From JBEOJY01 sp040275305 (lineage in GTDB: Bacteria; Pseudomonadota; Alphaproteobacteria; UBA9219), in assembly GCA_040275305.1 (NCBI GenBank), contig JBEOJY010000040.1, forward strand, positions 1 through 38,651: a stretch of 38,651 bases of DNA, in the 5' to 3' direction. A program made the position numbers and the translations under genes. The notes beneath the pieces were generated by a model. That model made no database searches. It was not told the origin of the DNA and saw only the letters and a program-made list of their open reading frames with translations. Below are positions 7,522 through 15,928 of this stretch, one piece after another. Within the stretch, counting starts at the first letter, position 1, and each line of letters opens with the position of its first letter.

Positions 7522-7965
7522 TTAAGCCGCTTCGACGTTCGACCACGTTTCGGAGGCATGTTCTTCCCTCTGAACGAGCGCGCTCGTCGTGAACTCCACG
7601 GAACGAGGCTGCAACGTCTCCACATGCGCCTTTGCGGTTTCAATCATGCCCGCGAAATCCGCCAAAAAGCGCCCGCCCTCGTCGGTGCGTTGCACCAACA
7701 CGTTGCGACGGTCAAGATCGTCACGCTGACGGCGAATGTAGCCAAGCTCGCCTAGGCGATCCAACGCGCGGCTCACTGCCGGTTTCGATATCTTCAAAGA
7801 TTGAGCCATGCCGCGCACTGTATGCGGACCATCGCCAAGATAAACGCAAAGCAGCAGAGCCATCTGGCGCGCAGAAAGATCCGGAGAATCGCCTCTGACG
7901 CTGGCTACCAGAGCATGACGCCATAACTCTAAAGTTTGGAACTGAACAGGCACGTGTAAATCCAT
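7522..7965 (-). CDS. MarR family transcriptional regulator
   Basis: A 147-aa dimeric winged-helix regulator. The core runs from LSARQMALLLCVYL (residues 30-43) through the recognition part LKISKPAVSRALDRLGELGY (57-76) to the wing RQRDDLDRRNVLVQRTDEG (79-97), a textbook MarR pattern. MarR proteins usually repress a neighbouring gene and release on binding small aromatic ligands or oxidants. No obvious target is adjacent: downstream are repeats, and upstream on the same strand is a small secreted protein gene at 8057. No strong ribosome binding site precedes ATG 7965. The ligand and target are unknown. Confidence 0.88.
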   Translation of the reverse strand: MDLHVPVQFQTLELWRHALVASVRGDSPDLSARQMALLLCVYLGDGPHTVRGMAQSLKISKPAVSRALDRLGELGYIRRQRDDLDRRNVLVQRTDEGGRFLADFAGMIETAKAHVETLQPRSVEFTTSALVQREEHASETWSNVEAA

Positions 7966-8056
7966 TCATAGATTGCAGAACATTTTGTGCGCACAGTATC
8001 GCTTTTTGCGCAGATGATTCGCAAGCGCTAACTCGCAAAAAAGTAAAATGAAGCCT

Positions 8057-8293
8057 TCAACGCACGCCGCGCGTGCAGACAAGATCGGAATTGCCGGAAA
8101 TGTAGCAATAGCTCACCTCGCCGTTTTCCGTGTTGAGCCGAAACACGCCAGCATTCGCCGTAGAGTTGCTGTGATGCTCAAGTTGAAAGAAAGGCTGCGC
8201 CGATTGCGCGATTGCAGGACTCAAGGTGTGATCCGCAAGAATCGTCGCGCAAATCATCGCGGCGCCAACGATAACGGCTTGGGAATTTGTCAT
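8057..8293 (-). CDS. Small secreted protein of unknown function
   Basis: A 78-aa protein with an N-terminal hydrophobic signal (VIVGAAMICATILADHTLSP, about residues 7-26) and a likely signal peptidase site after AIAQ. The mature part has the pattern FRLNTENGEVSYC...LVCTRG. I have seen this R-L-N/D-T-x-x-G-x-V-x-x-C type pattern in small alphaproteobacterial envelope proteins, but I know no function. The two cysteines could form a disulphide. GAGGTG lies five bases before the ATG on the minus strand, which supports translation. It stands alone between the MarR gene and nadK. Confidence 0.7.
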   Translation of the reverse strand: MTNSQAVIVGAAMICATILADHTLSPAIAQSAQPFFQLEHHSNSTANAGVFRLNTENGEVSYCYISGNSDLVCTRGVR

Positions 8294-8395
8294 GGCAACA
8301 CCTCAAAAGCGTGACAAAGGGAAAACAAAACCTTTAGCAGTCTGCAGAAAAACTCATCAGGGAGGCGCGAAAGACAAATGGAACACACGCCGGAG

Positions 8396-8429
8396 CCTGT
8401 CCTCGCGAAGGCGGGGACGGGTGTGACGG
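8396..8429. repeat. GCGGGC palindromic repeat unit, variant
   Basis: CGTCACACCCGTCCCCGCC type unit read on the minus strand, with the central GGCGGGGACGGGTGTGACGG visible on the plus strand. It is the left member of a pair with 8464-8490, in inverted orientation. Between them TTGAG (8436-8440) and CTCAA (8449-8453) form a small AT-rich hairpin. It lies in the 249-nt gap between nadK and the small secreted gene. Confidence 0.75.
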
Positions 8430-8463
8430 CGCTTGTTGAGGAATATTTCTCAATAAAAACAAA

Positions 8464-8490
8464 CGTCATGCCCGCGAAGGCGGGCATCCC
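8464..8490. repeat. GCGGGC palindromic repeat unit
   Basis: CGTCATGCCCGC-gaa-GGCGGGCATCC is a hairpin unit nearly identical to the arms of 5754-5880, with gaa in place of gca in the loop. It follows nadK in the direction of that gene and could act as a transcript-stabilising or terminating structure. Confidence 0.8.
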
Positions 8491-8542
8491 ATTTTCTTTT
8501 TTTTGAGCATAATCGCCTTCAGAAACGTTTTTCAGCAGACAG

Positions 8543-9310
8543 TTAGTCGATAAGCATAAACTGTTCTCGAACGATTCGCTCGCCCAGATGTTGGTCGGGA
8601 TCGAACAACAGCGAAAGCGATAATTCAGGCGCCAGAGCGATATGCGCGGACGCGACATTGGGTATAATCACTGGCCCCGCCTCGATTCGCACGGGCCGTT
8701 TAGCCGTCTCCAGCGCTTCGATATCGACCACAGCGTTTTGTGGCAAAACCGCATAAGACCATCGTCTTGGACGGAATCCGCAAATTGCCGTGACAACCAG
8801 CGTGCTGGAATCCAACGGCATAATCGGCCCGCCGCAAGAATGATTATAGGCCGTGCTGCCCGCCGGAGTCGCGACCAGAATGCCGTCGCCGCTGAACCGC
8901 GCAATGCGCTCGATTCCATCCACGCAAAGTCTCAAATGCGCAGTCTGCGGCGTTTCGCGCACAATCGTGACCTCGTTGATCGCCAGCCCGGAATGCTCGC
9001 GCCCATCTGTCGTCTTCGCGGTAAACCGCAAAGGGCGCAGACGGACAGTCTGCGCCTTGGCCAACCGCTCAGGAAGTCCCTCCTGCCTATAGTCGTTGCA
9101 CAGAAAGCCAACCGATTCCATTCTACGCATGGCAAAAATCGGTTTTGGTTGCTCCATAACATCGTAAAGTGTTCGCAGCACATGGCCATCCCCGCCCAGA
9201 GACACGACCACATCGGCCTGCGCGACGGCAACTTGCCCATAGGCTTGGGTAAGCAGGGCAAGAGCCTCCTTGGCCTGAGGGGTTGAAGCGGCAGTGAATG
9301 CGATTTTCAT
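8543..9310 (-). CDS. nadK: NAD kinase
   Basis: NadK phosphorylates NAD to NADP in the cytoplasm. The family signature GGDG is at residues 39-42, the NE pair with TIVRE at 112-118, and the glycine-rich GDGILVATPAGSTAYN block follows at about 141-156. A 255-aa length fits the short alphaproteobacterial form. I chose ATG 9310 because GGTGGA lies seven bases before it; a GTG at 9322 would add four residues. The gene diverges from chpT across a 104-nt region that holds a perfect CtrA-type box. Confidence 0.95.
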   Translation of the reverse strand: MKIAFTAASTPQAKEALALLTQAYGQVAVAQADVVVSLGGDGHVLRTLYDVMEQPKPIFAMRRMESVGFLCNDYRQEGLPERLAKAQTVRLRPLRFTAKTTDGREHSGLAINEVTIVRETPQTAHLRLCVDGIERIARFSGDGILVATPAGSTAYNHSCGGPIMPLDSSTLVVTAICGFRPRRWSYAVLPQNAVVDIEALETAKRPVRIEAGPVIIPNVASAHIALAPELSLSLLFDPDQHLGERIVREQFMLID

Positions 9311-9347
9311 AAGATATTCCACCGGTTGCAGTAAAATGGGATGGATA

Positions 9348-9362
9348 TTAAGCGGGTCTTAA
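9348..9362. promoter_or_regulatory. Candidate CtrA binding site upstream of chpT
   Basis: TTAA-gcgggtc-TTAA followed by C is a perfect match to the CtrA consensus TTAA-N7-TTAA(C). It sits 53 nt before the chpT start and 38 nt before the nadK start, in the region between these divergent genes. The match is seen; binding is inferred from the consensus known in Caulobacter and other alphaproteobacteria. Confidence 0.7.
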
Positions 9363-9414
9363 CGCTTCGGGAATAGTTTGCCAAAGATCGAGGACTTTGG
9401 AAAGGATGCACGGC

Positions 9415-10161
9415 ATGCAAATCGACATGCGCGCCATGGAGCTATTATCGTCGAAGATCTGTCACGATCTCGTAAGCCCGGTAAGCGCGATCAACAACGG
9501 TGTTGAGTTGATCGAGGATATCGGCGGAACTGTGATAGGGGAAGCCCTGAAATTAATTGGCGATAGCGCAGGCCATGCCGCGCGTCGTTTAAGGCTTTTC
9601 CGCATGGCCTATGGCCGCGCAGGCAGCGAAACCGCCCTTGCCGTTAAAGACGTTAAGGCCGTCGCTGGGCAGTATATGTCGGGCGGCAAAATAGTTTTGC
9701 ACTGGCCAGACAATATGCCATCGCAGAAATTGGCCGACAGCCAAGGGTTTCTGAAAGTCGTCCTCAATACGCTGCTTGTTGCCGAAGAAACGCTGGCCTA
9801 CGGCGGCGCCATCAGCTTAAGATCGGATCTATCACTTGGCAAAGATATCTGCCGCTTTGAAATTGTAGGCAGAGGAGCGCATCTGTCGCCTGCCGCCCAA
9901 GCCGCTCTTGACGGCACGGCTTCCATCGACGATCTCTCGCCCAGAACGATCCAATCCTATATTACAGGGCGTTTCGCCGAACATTTCGGCTTGATCTTAA
10001 CCCCGGATCAATCAGTCGCCGACAGACTGGATCTGACTCTGCTGTTACCGGAAACGGCTTCGGCATCCGAACCGCCGCCCTCGCCGCCCGATGCTTCTAA
10101 CGATTCGCTGGAATCGCCTGCTGACCCGCAAACAAAAGTCTTCAAGGAATCCGCGCTGTGA
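9415..10161 (+). CDS. chpT: Histidine phosphotransferase ChpT
   Basis: ChpT relays phosphate from the CckA receiver to CtrA and CpdR, controlling the alphaproteobacterial cell cycle or motility. It resembles a degenerate histidine kinase: the phosphorylated His is in SSKICHDLVSPVSAINNGVE (His17 of this start), the H-D-x-x-x-P pattern of the family. A Bergerat-like domain without clear ATP motifs follows (LHWPDNM to LTLLLPE). The start ATG 9415 has GGAAAGGA eight bases upstream; in-frame TTG 9397 and ATG 9406 are less well placed. After residue 215 comes a Pro/Ser/Asp-rich tail not needed for the fold. The partner kinase cckA is at 32129. Confidence 0.9.
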   Translation: MQIDMRAMELLSSKICHDLVSPVSAINNGVELIEDIGGTVIGEALKLIGDSAGHAARRLRLFRMAYGRAGSETALAVKDVKAVAGQYMSGGKIVLHWPDNMPSQKLADSQGFLKVVLNTLLVAEETLAYGGAISLRSDLSLGKDICRFEIVGRGAHLSPAAQAALDGTASIDDLSPRTIQSYITGRFAEHFGLILTPDQSVADRLDLTLLLPETASASEPPPSPPDASNDSLESPADPQTKVFKESAL

Positions 10162-10220
10162 TGGAGTTTAGTAAAACAGAATCAAACCATGCATACGCAA
10201 GCGTGTATGAAATATTACCC

Positions 10221-10235
10221 CTAAGGTTTTCTTAA
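10221..10235. promoter_or_regulatory. Near-match CtrA box upstream of cheA
   Basis: CTAA-ggttttc-TTAA matches the CtrA consensus in seven of eight fixed positions with exact N7 spacing, about 98 nt before the cheA start. A palindrome-like CATACGC-aa-GCGTGTATG lies upstream at about 10191-10208. With one mismatch this is weaker than the boxes at chpT and cckA. Confidence 0.35.
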
Positions 10236-10332
10236 GGATTACGCGGCGAAGATACGCTAATGATTGATTCCCTCCTTACCGAATCCCAAGCAAGCCCTAA
10301 ACACTCACCTAATCTGCCGCCGGAGACACGCC

Positions 10333-13008
10333 ATGGATGATTTGTTGCACGACTTCCTCACGGAAACTGCGGAGAATATGTCGACGCTTGACGTCGAAAT
10401 CGTGCGCTTGGAGCAAAATCCTAACGACCCTGAGCTGCTTAGCGGCATTTTCAGGCTCGTCCACACGATCAAGGGGACTTGCGGCTTTTTAGGCTTGCCG
10501 CGCCTAGAGCGCCTAGCCCATGCCGCCGAGAATATTCTCGGTAAATTCCGCGATGGCGAACTGCCTGTGACGCCGCGCGCCGTAAGCCTGATTCTCCAAT
10601 CAATGGACGGCATCAAAGCGCTGTTGACCTATCTGGAGCAAAACGAATCAGAACAGCCCGGCGACGACAGTGTGCTGATCGCGGCATTGAACGCCATGGC
10701 AGAAGGCAAGGGCGAGGAAACCGACAAAGCTTGCGCGGCGCCTCCATTAGCTGCAACTCCGTCTGCCGCCGCAGGAGAAGATCATGCAAGCGAATCTGCC
10801 TCAGCCGCCCAACTTCCTGCGACAAAAGAAACAATAAACGCCCCAACCGCAAGCGATGATGAGGCCGAGGAAGAGGGACATGACGATGCGCCATTGCCCG
10901 CCGCCACAGGAAACGATGTGAAGGCAGCCGCAGGCGGCAATGCGGCGAACAGTATCGCCAATTCGACGATTCGGGTGAATCTCAAACTGCTTGAAACGCT
11001 GATGGCGGATATGAGCGAGCTGGTATTGGCTAGAAATCAACTTAGCCAGATCCAGCGCAGCCAGAAGAACAGCGCCTATACGGCCCCGCTGCAACGCTTA
11101 AGTCAGGTCACGTCAGAGTTGCAGGAAGGGATTATGAAAACCCGCATGCAACCCATCGGCAACGCATGGGCAAAATTGCCGCGCATCGTGCGGGATCTTG
11201 CGCGCGAGCTCGACAAAAAGATCAACCTGCAAATGATCGGCGCGGAAACCGAGCTGGATCGTCAAGTTCTCGAACTCATCAAAGACCCTCTTACGCACAT
11301 GGTGCGGAACTCCGCCGACCATGGAATCGAAATGCCCGCCGAGCGCGTAAAAGCGCGCAAAACTGAGTTTGGAACCATCCTTCTGAACGCCTATCACGAA
11401 GGCGGCCACATCATCATTGATATTTCTGACGATGGGCGCGGCCTGCCTCTGGATAAAATTAAGGCGAAGATACTGGAGCGCAAGTTGGCGACTGAAGCCG
11501 AACTTGCCGGGATGTCCAGCCAACAGATTCTACAATTCATCTTTAAACCAGGCTTTTCGACGGCAACGCAGGTAACCTCCGTTTCCGGTCGCGGTGTCGG
11601 CATGGATGTCGTGCGCACCAACATCGAGAAAATTGGCGGCACCATTGACTTCCAGTCTACGGCAGGCAAGGGCTCGCGGTTTTTCATAAAGATTCCGTTG
11701 ACCTTGGCCATTGTTCCAGCCCTGATAGTCGAATGCGCCAACGAGCGTTTTGCCATCCCCCAAATCAGCGTCGTAGAGCTGGTTCAGGCTTCGGCCCAAA
11801 GTGAGCATCGCGTGGAGCGGATCAACGGCACGCCGGTACTGCGTCTACGCAACCGCTTGCTCCCGCTGGTGTCCTTGCGACGCACGTTAAAAATCGGGGA
11901 TGACGACGTGCGCCACGACGGCTGCTATTTTGTCGTCGTCATTCAGGTCGGCAGCTCAACCTTTGGGATTATCGTGGACCGTGTCTTCGACACGGAAGAA
12001 ATCGTCGTCAAACCGGTTGCGCCCATTCTACGAAACCTGACGGTATTCTCAGGCAACACCATTCTTGGTGACGGAAGCGTCGTGATGATTCTTGACCTCA
12101 ACGGAATCGTTACCCATGCCGGGGAAATCCACTCAGCCTCGGCAGCCGCGCATCAGGCCGCCGCCGCCGCTCGATCCGGTCACGGCGGAGATACTCAATC
12201 GCTCCTGCTGTTCAAGGCCGGTTCTGGCGTGCTCAAGGCTGTTCCGCTTTCACTCGTCGCGCGGCTTGAGGAAGTGCAGCAAAAGAGCATCGAATATTCG
12301 AACGGATCGCCGATGATCCAGTATCGCGGGAAACTTATGCCGTTGATCATGATCGCGCCTGACAGCAACATGCAGAAAGACCGCCCGCAGCCCATCATAG
12401 TTTTTGCCGATCAGGACAAAAACATGGGAATAGTGGTCGATGAAATCGTCGATATTATCGAAGATAAGTTCCACATCGACCTGTCTTCCCAGCGCCCAGG
12501 CTATCTTGGCACCTCGATCATCGCCGGCCATGCGACCGATATTCTAGATGCTTCGTACTACCTGTCTCAGGCATTCGAAGGCTGGTTCGCTGCTGAAACG
12601 GACACGGCTTTTGGCGAAGACGCGAGACGCAGAGTTTTGCTAGTCGATGACAGTCCGTTTTTTCGCAATCTTCTATCGCCCCTCCTTTCGGTTGCGGGCT
12701 ATACGGTGACGGCGGCGGAAAATGCGGCCGAAGCCCTCAAACTGCAGGAGGCGGGACAGGATTTCGATATCATCGTCAGCGATATCGAAATGCCGGAAAT
12801 GAACGGTTTTGACTTTGTCGCGGCGCTCCGTCGTGGCGGGCGCTGGGCCCAGCTTCCGATCGTGGCGCTATCCTCTCACGCCTCGCCTCGTGACATGGAC
12901 CGTGGTCGCCAAGTTGGCTTCACGGATTATGTCGCAAAATTTAACCGCGAAGCTTTGTTGGCCTCGCTGCAACAGAATCTTGGTCATGGAAGGGAAACCC
13001 ACGTATGA
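10333..13008 (+). CDS. cheA: Hybrid chemotaxis histidine kinase CheA with C-terminal receiver
   Basis: CheA autophosphorylates in response to chemoreceptors and passes phosphate to CheY and CheB. Domains in order (891 aa): Hpt with His44 in LVHTIKGTCGFLG; an Ala/Glu-rich linker; a dimerisation helix pair; the ATPase with N box around Asn326, G1 DISDDGRGL (363-371) and G2 GRGVGMDVVR (419-428); a CheW-like domain; a second, weaker CheW-like region (about 620-745); and a receiver with Asp817 in SDIEMPEMNG. ATG 10333 follows GGAGAC; an upstream in-frame TTG at 10264 is not conserved. The stop overlaps cheW by 4 nt. The built-in receiver may act as a phosphate sink or regulator. Confidence 0.95.
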   Translation: MDDLLHDFLTETAENMSTLDVEIVRLEQNPNDPELLSGIFRLVHTIKGTCGFLGLPRLERLAHAAENILGKFRDGELPVTPRAVSLILQSMDGIKALLTYLEQNESEQPGDDSVLIAALNAMAEGKGEETDKACAAPPLAATPSAAAGEDHASESASAAQLPATKETINAPTASDDEAEEEGHDDAPLPAATGNDVKAAAGGNAANSIANSTIRVNLKLLETLMADMSELVLARNQLSQIQRSQKNSAYTAPLQRLSQVTSELQEGIMKTRMQPIGNAWAKLPRIVRDLARELDKKINLQMIGAETELDRQVLELIKDPLTHMVRNSADHGIEMPAERVKARKTEFGTILLNAYHEGGHIIIDISDDGRGLPLDKIKAKILERKLATEAELAGMSSQQILQFIFKPGFSTATQVTSVSGRGVGMDVVRTNIEKIGGTIDFQSTAGKGSRFFIKIPLTLAIVPALIVECANERFAIPQISVVELVQASAQSEHRVERINGTPVLRLRNRLLPLVSLRRTLKIGDDDVRHDGCYFVVVIQVGSSTFGIIVDRVFDTEEIVVKPVAPILRNLTVFSGNTILGDGSVVMILDLNGIVTHAGEIHSASAAAHQAAAAARSGHGGDTQSLLLFKAGSGVLKAVPLSLVARLEEVQQKSIEYSNGSPMIQYRGKLMPLIMIAPDSNMQKDRPQPIIVFADQDKNMGIVVDEIVDIIEDKFHIDLSSQRPGYLGTSIIAGHATDILDASYYLSQAFEGWFAAETDTAFGEDARRRVLLVDDSPFFRNLLSPLLSVAGYTVTAAENAAEALKLQEAGQDFDIIVSDIEMPEMNGFDFVAALRRGGRWAQLPIVALSSHASPRDMDRGRQVGFTDYVAKFNREALLASLQQNLGHGRETHV

Positions 13009-13490
13009 GCAACGAGCTTTCTCAAACCCAAAGCATTGTCAACGGTGCCGATAGCGCTATGTTCGTCACCATGACGATCTCGGATCAGCTCTTTGGGATA
13101 CCGGTACTCGAAGTCCGGGACGTTCTCGGCCCGCAACGCATCACGCATGTGCCCCTCGCGCCGCCGGAGGTTCTGGGGTCATTGAATCTGCGTGGTCGTA
13201 TCGTGACGGCCATAGACGTGCGTACGCGCCTTAACTTGCCGCGCGGCCCTGAGAACGCCAAGAGCATGAGCGTCGTGGTTGACCACAAAAACGAGCTATA
13301 CAGCCTTATCGTGGATAAAGTTGGAGAAGTCATGGACCTCCCGGCGACCGATTACGAAAAAAATCCGGCCACGCTTGATCCCCGTTGGCAAGAAATTTCA
13401 GGTGGCGTATACCGCTTGAAAGATAACTTGCTGATTGTGCTCGATGTCACGCAGCTCCTGCGCCTTGATCGCGTGCAAAAAGCAGCATAA
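13005..13490 (+). CDS. cheW: Chemotaxis coupling protein CheW
   Basis: CheW links CheA to chemoreceptors at the cell pole or membrane. The 161-aa protein is a single CheW domain: FVTMTISDQLFGIPVLEVRD opens the first beta barrel, NLRGRIVTAIDVR is the conserved middle block, and YSLIVDKVGEVMDLP followed by LLIVLDVTQLL closes the fold. The ATG overlaps the cheA stop (ATGA), which implies translational coupling. No chemoreceptor gene is in the window, so the receptors are encoded elsewhere. Confidence 0.95.
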   Translation: MSNELSQTQSIVNGADSAMFVTMTISDQLFGIPVLEVRDVLGPQRITHVPLAPPEVLGSLNLRGRIVTAIDVRTRLNLPRGPENAKSMSVVVDHKNELYSLIVDKVGEVMDLPATDYEKNPATLDPRWQEISGGVYRLKDNLLIVLDVTQLLRLDRVQKAA

Positions 13491-13508
13491 CGGAACCCGG
13501 AGCCACGA

Positions 13509-13880
13509 ATGCAAACGTGCCTGATCGTTGATGATAGCCGTGTGATCCGTAAGGTCGCGCGCCAGATCTTCGAGTCCTTCGGCTTCGCATGCGAAGAAGC
13601 GGAGAACGGTCAGGTCGCGCTCGACGCCTGCAAGAAAAAACTGCCCAATTTTGTGTTGCTGGACTGGAACATGCCCGTGATGGACGGGATGCAGTTCTTG
13701 AAAGCCGCAAGACAGCTTCCGGACGGACAAAACCCGATCATCGTTTTTTGTACCACAGAAAATGATATCAACCACATTCAGGACGCTTTGGGGTCAGGAG
13801 CGAACGAATACATCATGAAACCGTTTGATGCGGACATAGTGCGCGGAAAATTAAGTCAGCTTGGCTTGATCGAGTCGTGA
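13509..13880 (+). CDS. cheY: Chemotaxis response regulator CheY
   Basis: A stand-alone receiver (123 aa) that, when phosphorylated by CheA, is expected to bind the flagellar motor switch. Acidic pocket residues DD at 8-9, phospho-acceptor Asp52 in LLDWNMPVMDG, Thr in FCTTEND and Lys in EYIMKPFDA are all present. The start has a GGAG a few bases upstream (about 13499-13502). It is third in the cheA-cheW-cheY-cheB-cheR order found in many alphaproteobacterial chemotaxis operons. Confidence 0.93.
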   Translation: MQTCLIVDDSRVIRKVARQIFESFGFACEEAENGQVALDACKKKLPNFVLLDWNMPVMDGMQFLKAARQLPDGQNPIIVFCTTENDINHIQDALGSGANEYIMKPFDADIVRGKLSQLGLIES

Positions 13881-13893
13881 GCATGGCGTAGAG

Positions 13894-15048
13894 ATGAACA
13901 CAATTACCCTGCCCTCTTCGAAAGCCAGTACAACGATGCCCCCCTTGGACGACGCTATTACGGTCTTGGTTGTTGACGATTCTGCGGTTATCCGTGGCCT
14001 GATCTCGAAATCCCTCGAAGGAAAGCATGGAATAAAAGTCGTAGGAACCGCGAGCAACGGGGAAGTGGCAATAGCCGCCCTCGCGCGCCACCCCGCCGAT
14101 GTAGTCATTCTTGATATCGAAATGCCTGTCATGGATGGACTGACGGCCATCCCTAGGCTCAAGGCCATAGACCCGGCGGTTCAAATCATCATGGCATCGA
14201 CACTGACGAAAAAAAACGCTGATATCAGTCTGAAGGCCATGTCGCTTGGCGCGACAGACTACGTTCCGAAACCATCCGGCAATACGGAACTGGCGCGCGC
14301 GGACGATTTTCATCGTGAACTAGGCGAGAAAGTTCTAGCGCTTGGCGCTCTGGCGCGCAGACAGGGGGTTCGCCGCTCTGCGGCGGATTTGCGCCTGCCT
14401 CCAAAGCCCTATACCCCGCCGCCGATAGAAAAGAAAAACATTGTGCTCAGGCCCGATCCAATTCCAAGGCCGGAAATCCTTGCCATAGGTTCTTCTACGG
14501 GCGGCCCGCAGGCCCTCTTTACGGTCATTAAGGCAATGGGCCTCAATTTGCCCCAGCCCATCGTCATCACTCAACATATGCCCCCAGCCTTCACGTCAAT
14601 TCTAGCCGAGCACATTTCGCGCCAGTGCAATGTTGTGTGCACGGAAGGCAAAGACGGAGAAGTCTTGAAGCCATCGCAATATTATGTCGCTCCGGGCGAT
14701 TTTCATATGTTGATTGTCAAAGGACCGAACGGACCCGCTATCAAACTCGTGAAGGACCCCCCCGAAAATTTCTGTCGCCCAGCGGTCGATCCTATGCTGC
14801 GTTCGATCATTAGCGTCTATGGGAAACGCATCGTGGTCGCAATTCTGACAGGTATGGGACAGGATGGGTGCAAGGGGTGTCAGGAAGTCGTAAAAGTTGG
14901 CGGCGGCGTACTGGCGCAAGACGAAGCAAGCAGCGTCGTATGGGGAATGCCGGGCGCAGTCGCTATGGCCGGCGTATGCTCGTCTGTGCTCCCTGTCGCC
15001 GAGATTGGCAACGCGGTTCGCAATCTTGCGACGAAGGCGGCCCCATGA
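13894..15048 (+). CDS. cheB: Chemotaxis protein-glutamate methylesterase CheB
   Basis: CheB removes methyl groups from chemoreceptors to reset sensitivity. The N-terminal receiver has VVDDS (26-30) and phospho-acceptor Asp74 in ILDIEMPVMDG. The C-terminal esterase has its catalytic triad: Ser200 or Ser201 in GSSTGGPQAL, His228 in TQHMPPAF and Asp324 in GMGQDG. The linker (about 145-190) is long and Pro-rich. Length 384 aa is within the family range. The first 20 residues are Ser/Thr-rich and may be an extension. It starts 13 nt after cheY and overlaps cheR by 4 nt. Confidence 0.95.
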   Translation: MNTITLPSSKASTTMPPLDDAITVLVVDDSAVIRGLISKSLEGKHGIKVVGTASNGEVAIAALARHPADVVILDIEMPVMDGLTAIPRLKAIDPAVQIIMASTLTKKNADISLKAMSLGATDYVPKPSGNTELARADDFHRELGEKVLALGALARRQGVRRSAADLRLPPKPYTPPPIEKKNIVLRPDPIPRPEILAIGSSTGGPQALFTVIKAMGLNLPQPIVITQHMPPAFTSILAEHISRQCNVVCTEGKDGEVLKPSQYYVAPGDFHMLIVKGPNGPAIKLVKDPPENFCRPAVDPMLRSIISVYGKRIVVAILTGMGQDGCKGCQEVVKVGGGVLAQDEASSVVWGMPGAVAMAGVCSSVLPVAEIGNAVRNLATKAAP

Positions 15049-15896
15049 CCCCTGAAGATTTTGATCTTTTCGCGGTAATGGTTAAGCAGCGCTCAGGGCT
15101 TGTCCTGACGCGCGAGAAAGCATACCTGCTTGAATCGCGCCTGCTCCCGGTCGCGCGAAAAAATAATCTAAAATCGCTGGAAGACATGGCGCAAGCCATA
15201 CGCACAACTCGCTCCGAAGCCATGATGACGGACATCACGGAAGCGATGACGACCAACGAGACGTTTTTCTTCCGCGATACGAAACCCTTTGATCTGTTTA
15301 AAAAAATCTTGCTTCCAATCTTACTTGCTTCCCGTGCGGGCCGTAAGCAAATCCGCATATGGTCCGCCGCGTCGTCCAGCGGTCAGGAAGCCTATTCGCT
15401 CGCAATGATCTGCTGTGAAGAAGCCGCCAGACTTGCAGGCTGGAAAATCGACATTATTGGCACAGATCTCTCCCACGAAGTCGTAGAACGCGCCAAAACC
15501 GGAATTTATTCGCAATTCGAAGTGCAGCGCGGGCTTCCTGTAGCCATGTTGGTCAAGTATTTCCAGCAACTCAGCACAGATAAGTGGCAAATCAAGGAAA
15601 ACATCCGGCAAATGGTCCAGTTCCGTGAGGCAAATTTGCTTCAGGACTTCGGAACTATCGGAACATTTGATATCATCTACTGTCGTAACGTCCTCATCTA
15701 CTTCGATGCCCCCACCAAGGCCCGCGTTCTGGAAGCCATGAGCAAAATTCTCGCGCCGGATGGCACATTAATCTTGGGGGGCGCAGAAACCGTTCTTGGA
15801 ATATCCGATAAGTTCAAACCTATGGGCATTGAGCACGGACTCTATGTCTTGTCCTCCTACGACGTGCCCGCCTCGGCTAAAAAAGCCACCGCTTGA
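15045..15896 (+). CDS. cheR: Chemotaxis protein methyltransferase CheR
   Basis: CheR methylates glutamates of chemoreceptors using S-adenosylmethionine, opposing CheB. The N-terminal helical domain holds the TNETFFFRD motif (70-78); the SAM-binding fold shows WSAASSSGQEAYSLAM (106-121), IIGTDLSHEVVERAK and the CRNVLIYFD block near 213-221. Product is 283 aa. I chose ATG 15045, which overlaps the cheB stop as ATGA; the open frame runs further upstream, but that part is a shadow of cheB. It ends the chemotaxis operon. Confidence 0.95.
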   Translation: MTPEDFDLFAVMVKQRSGLVLTREKAYLLESRLLPVARKNNLKSLEDMAQAIRTTRSEAMMTDITEAMTTNETFFFRDTKPFDLFKKILLPILLASRAGRKQIRIWSAASSSGQEAYSLAMICCEEAARLAGWKIDIIGTDLSHEVVERAKTGIYSQFEVQRGLPVAMLVKYFQQLSTDKWQIKENIRQMVQFREANLLQDFGTIGTFDIIYCRNVLIYFDAPTKARVLEAMSKILAPDGTLILGGAETVLGISDKFKPMGIEHGLYVLSSYDVPASAKKATA

Positions 15897-15928
15897 TCTT
15901 CACGCGCTGTCGCGCGCATAGTGGCCAA

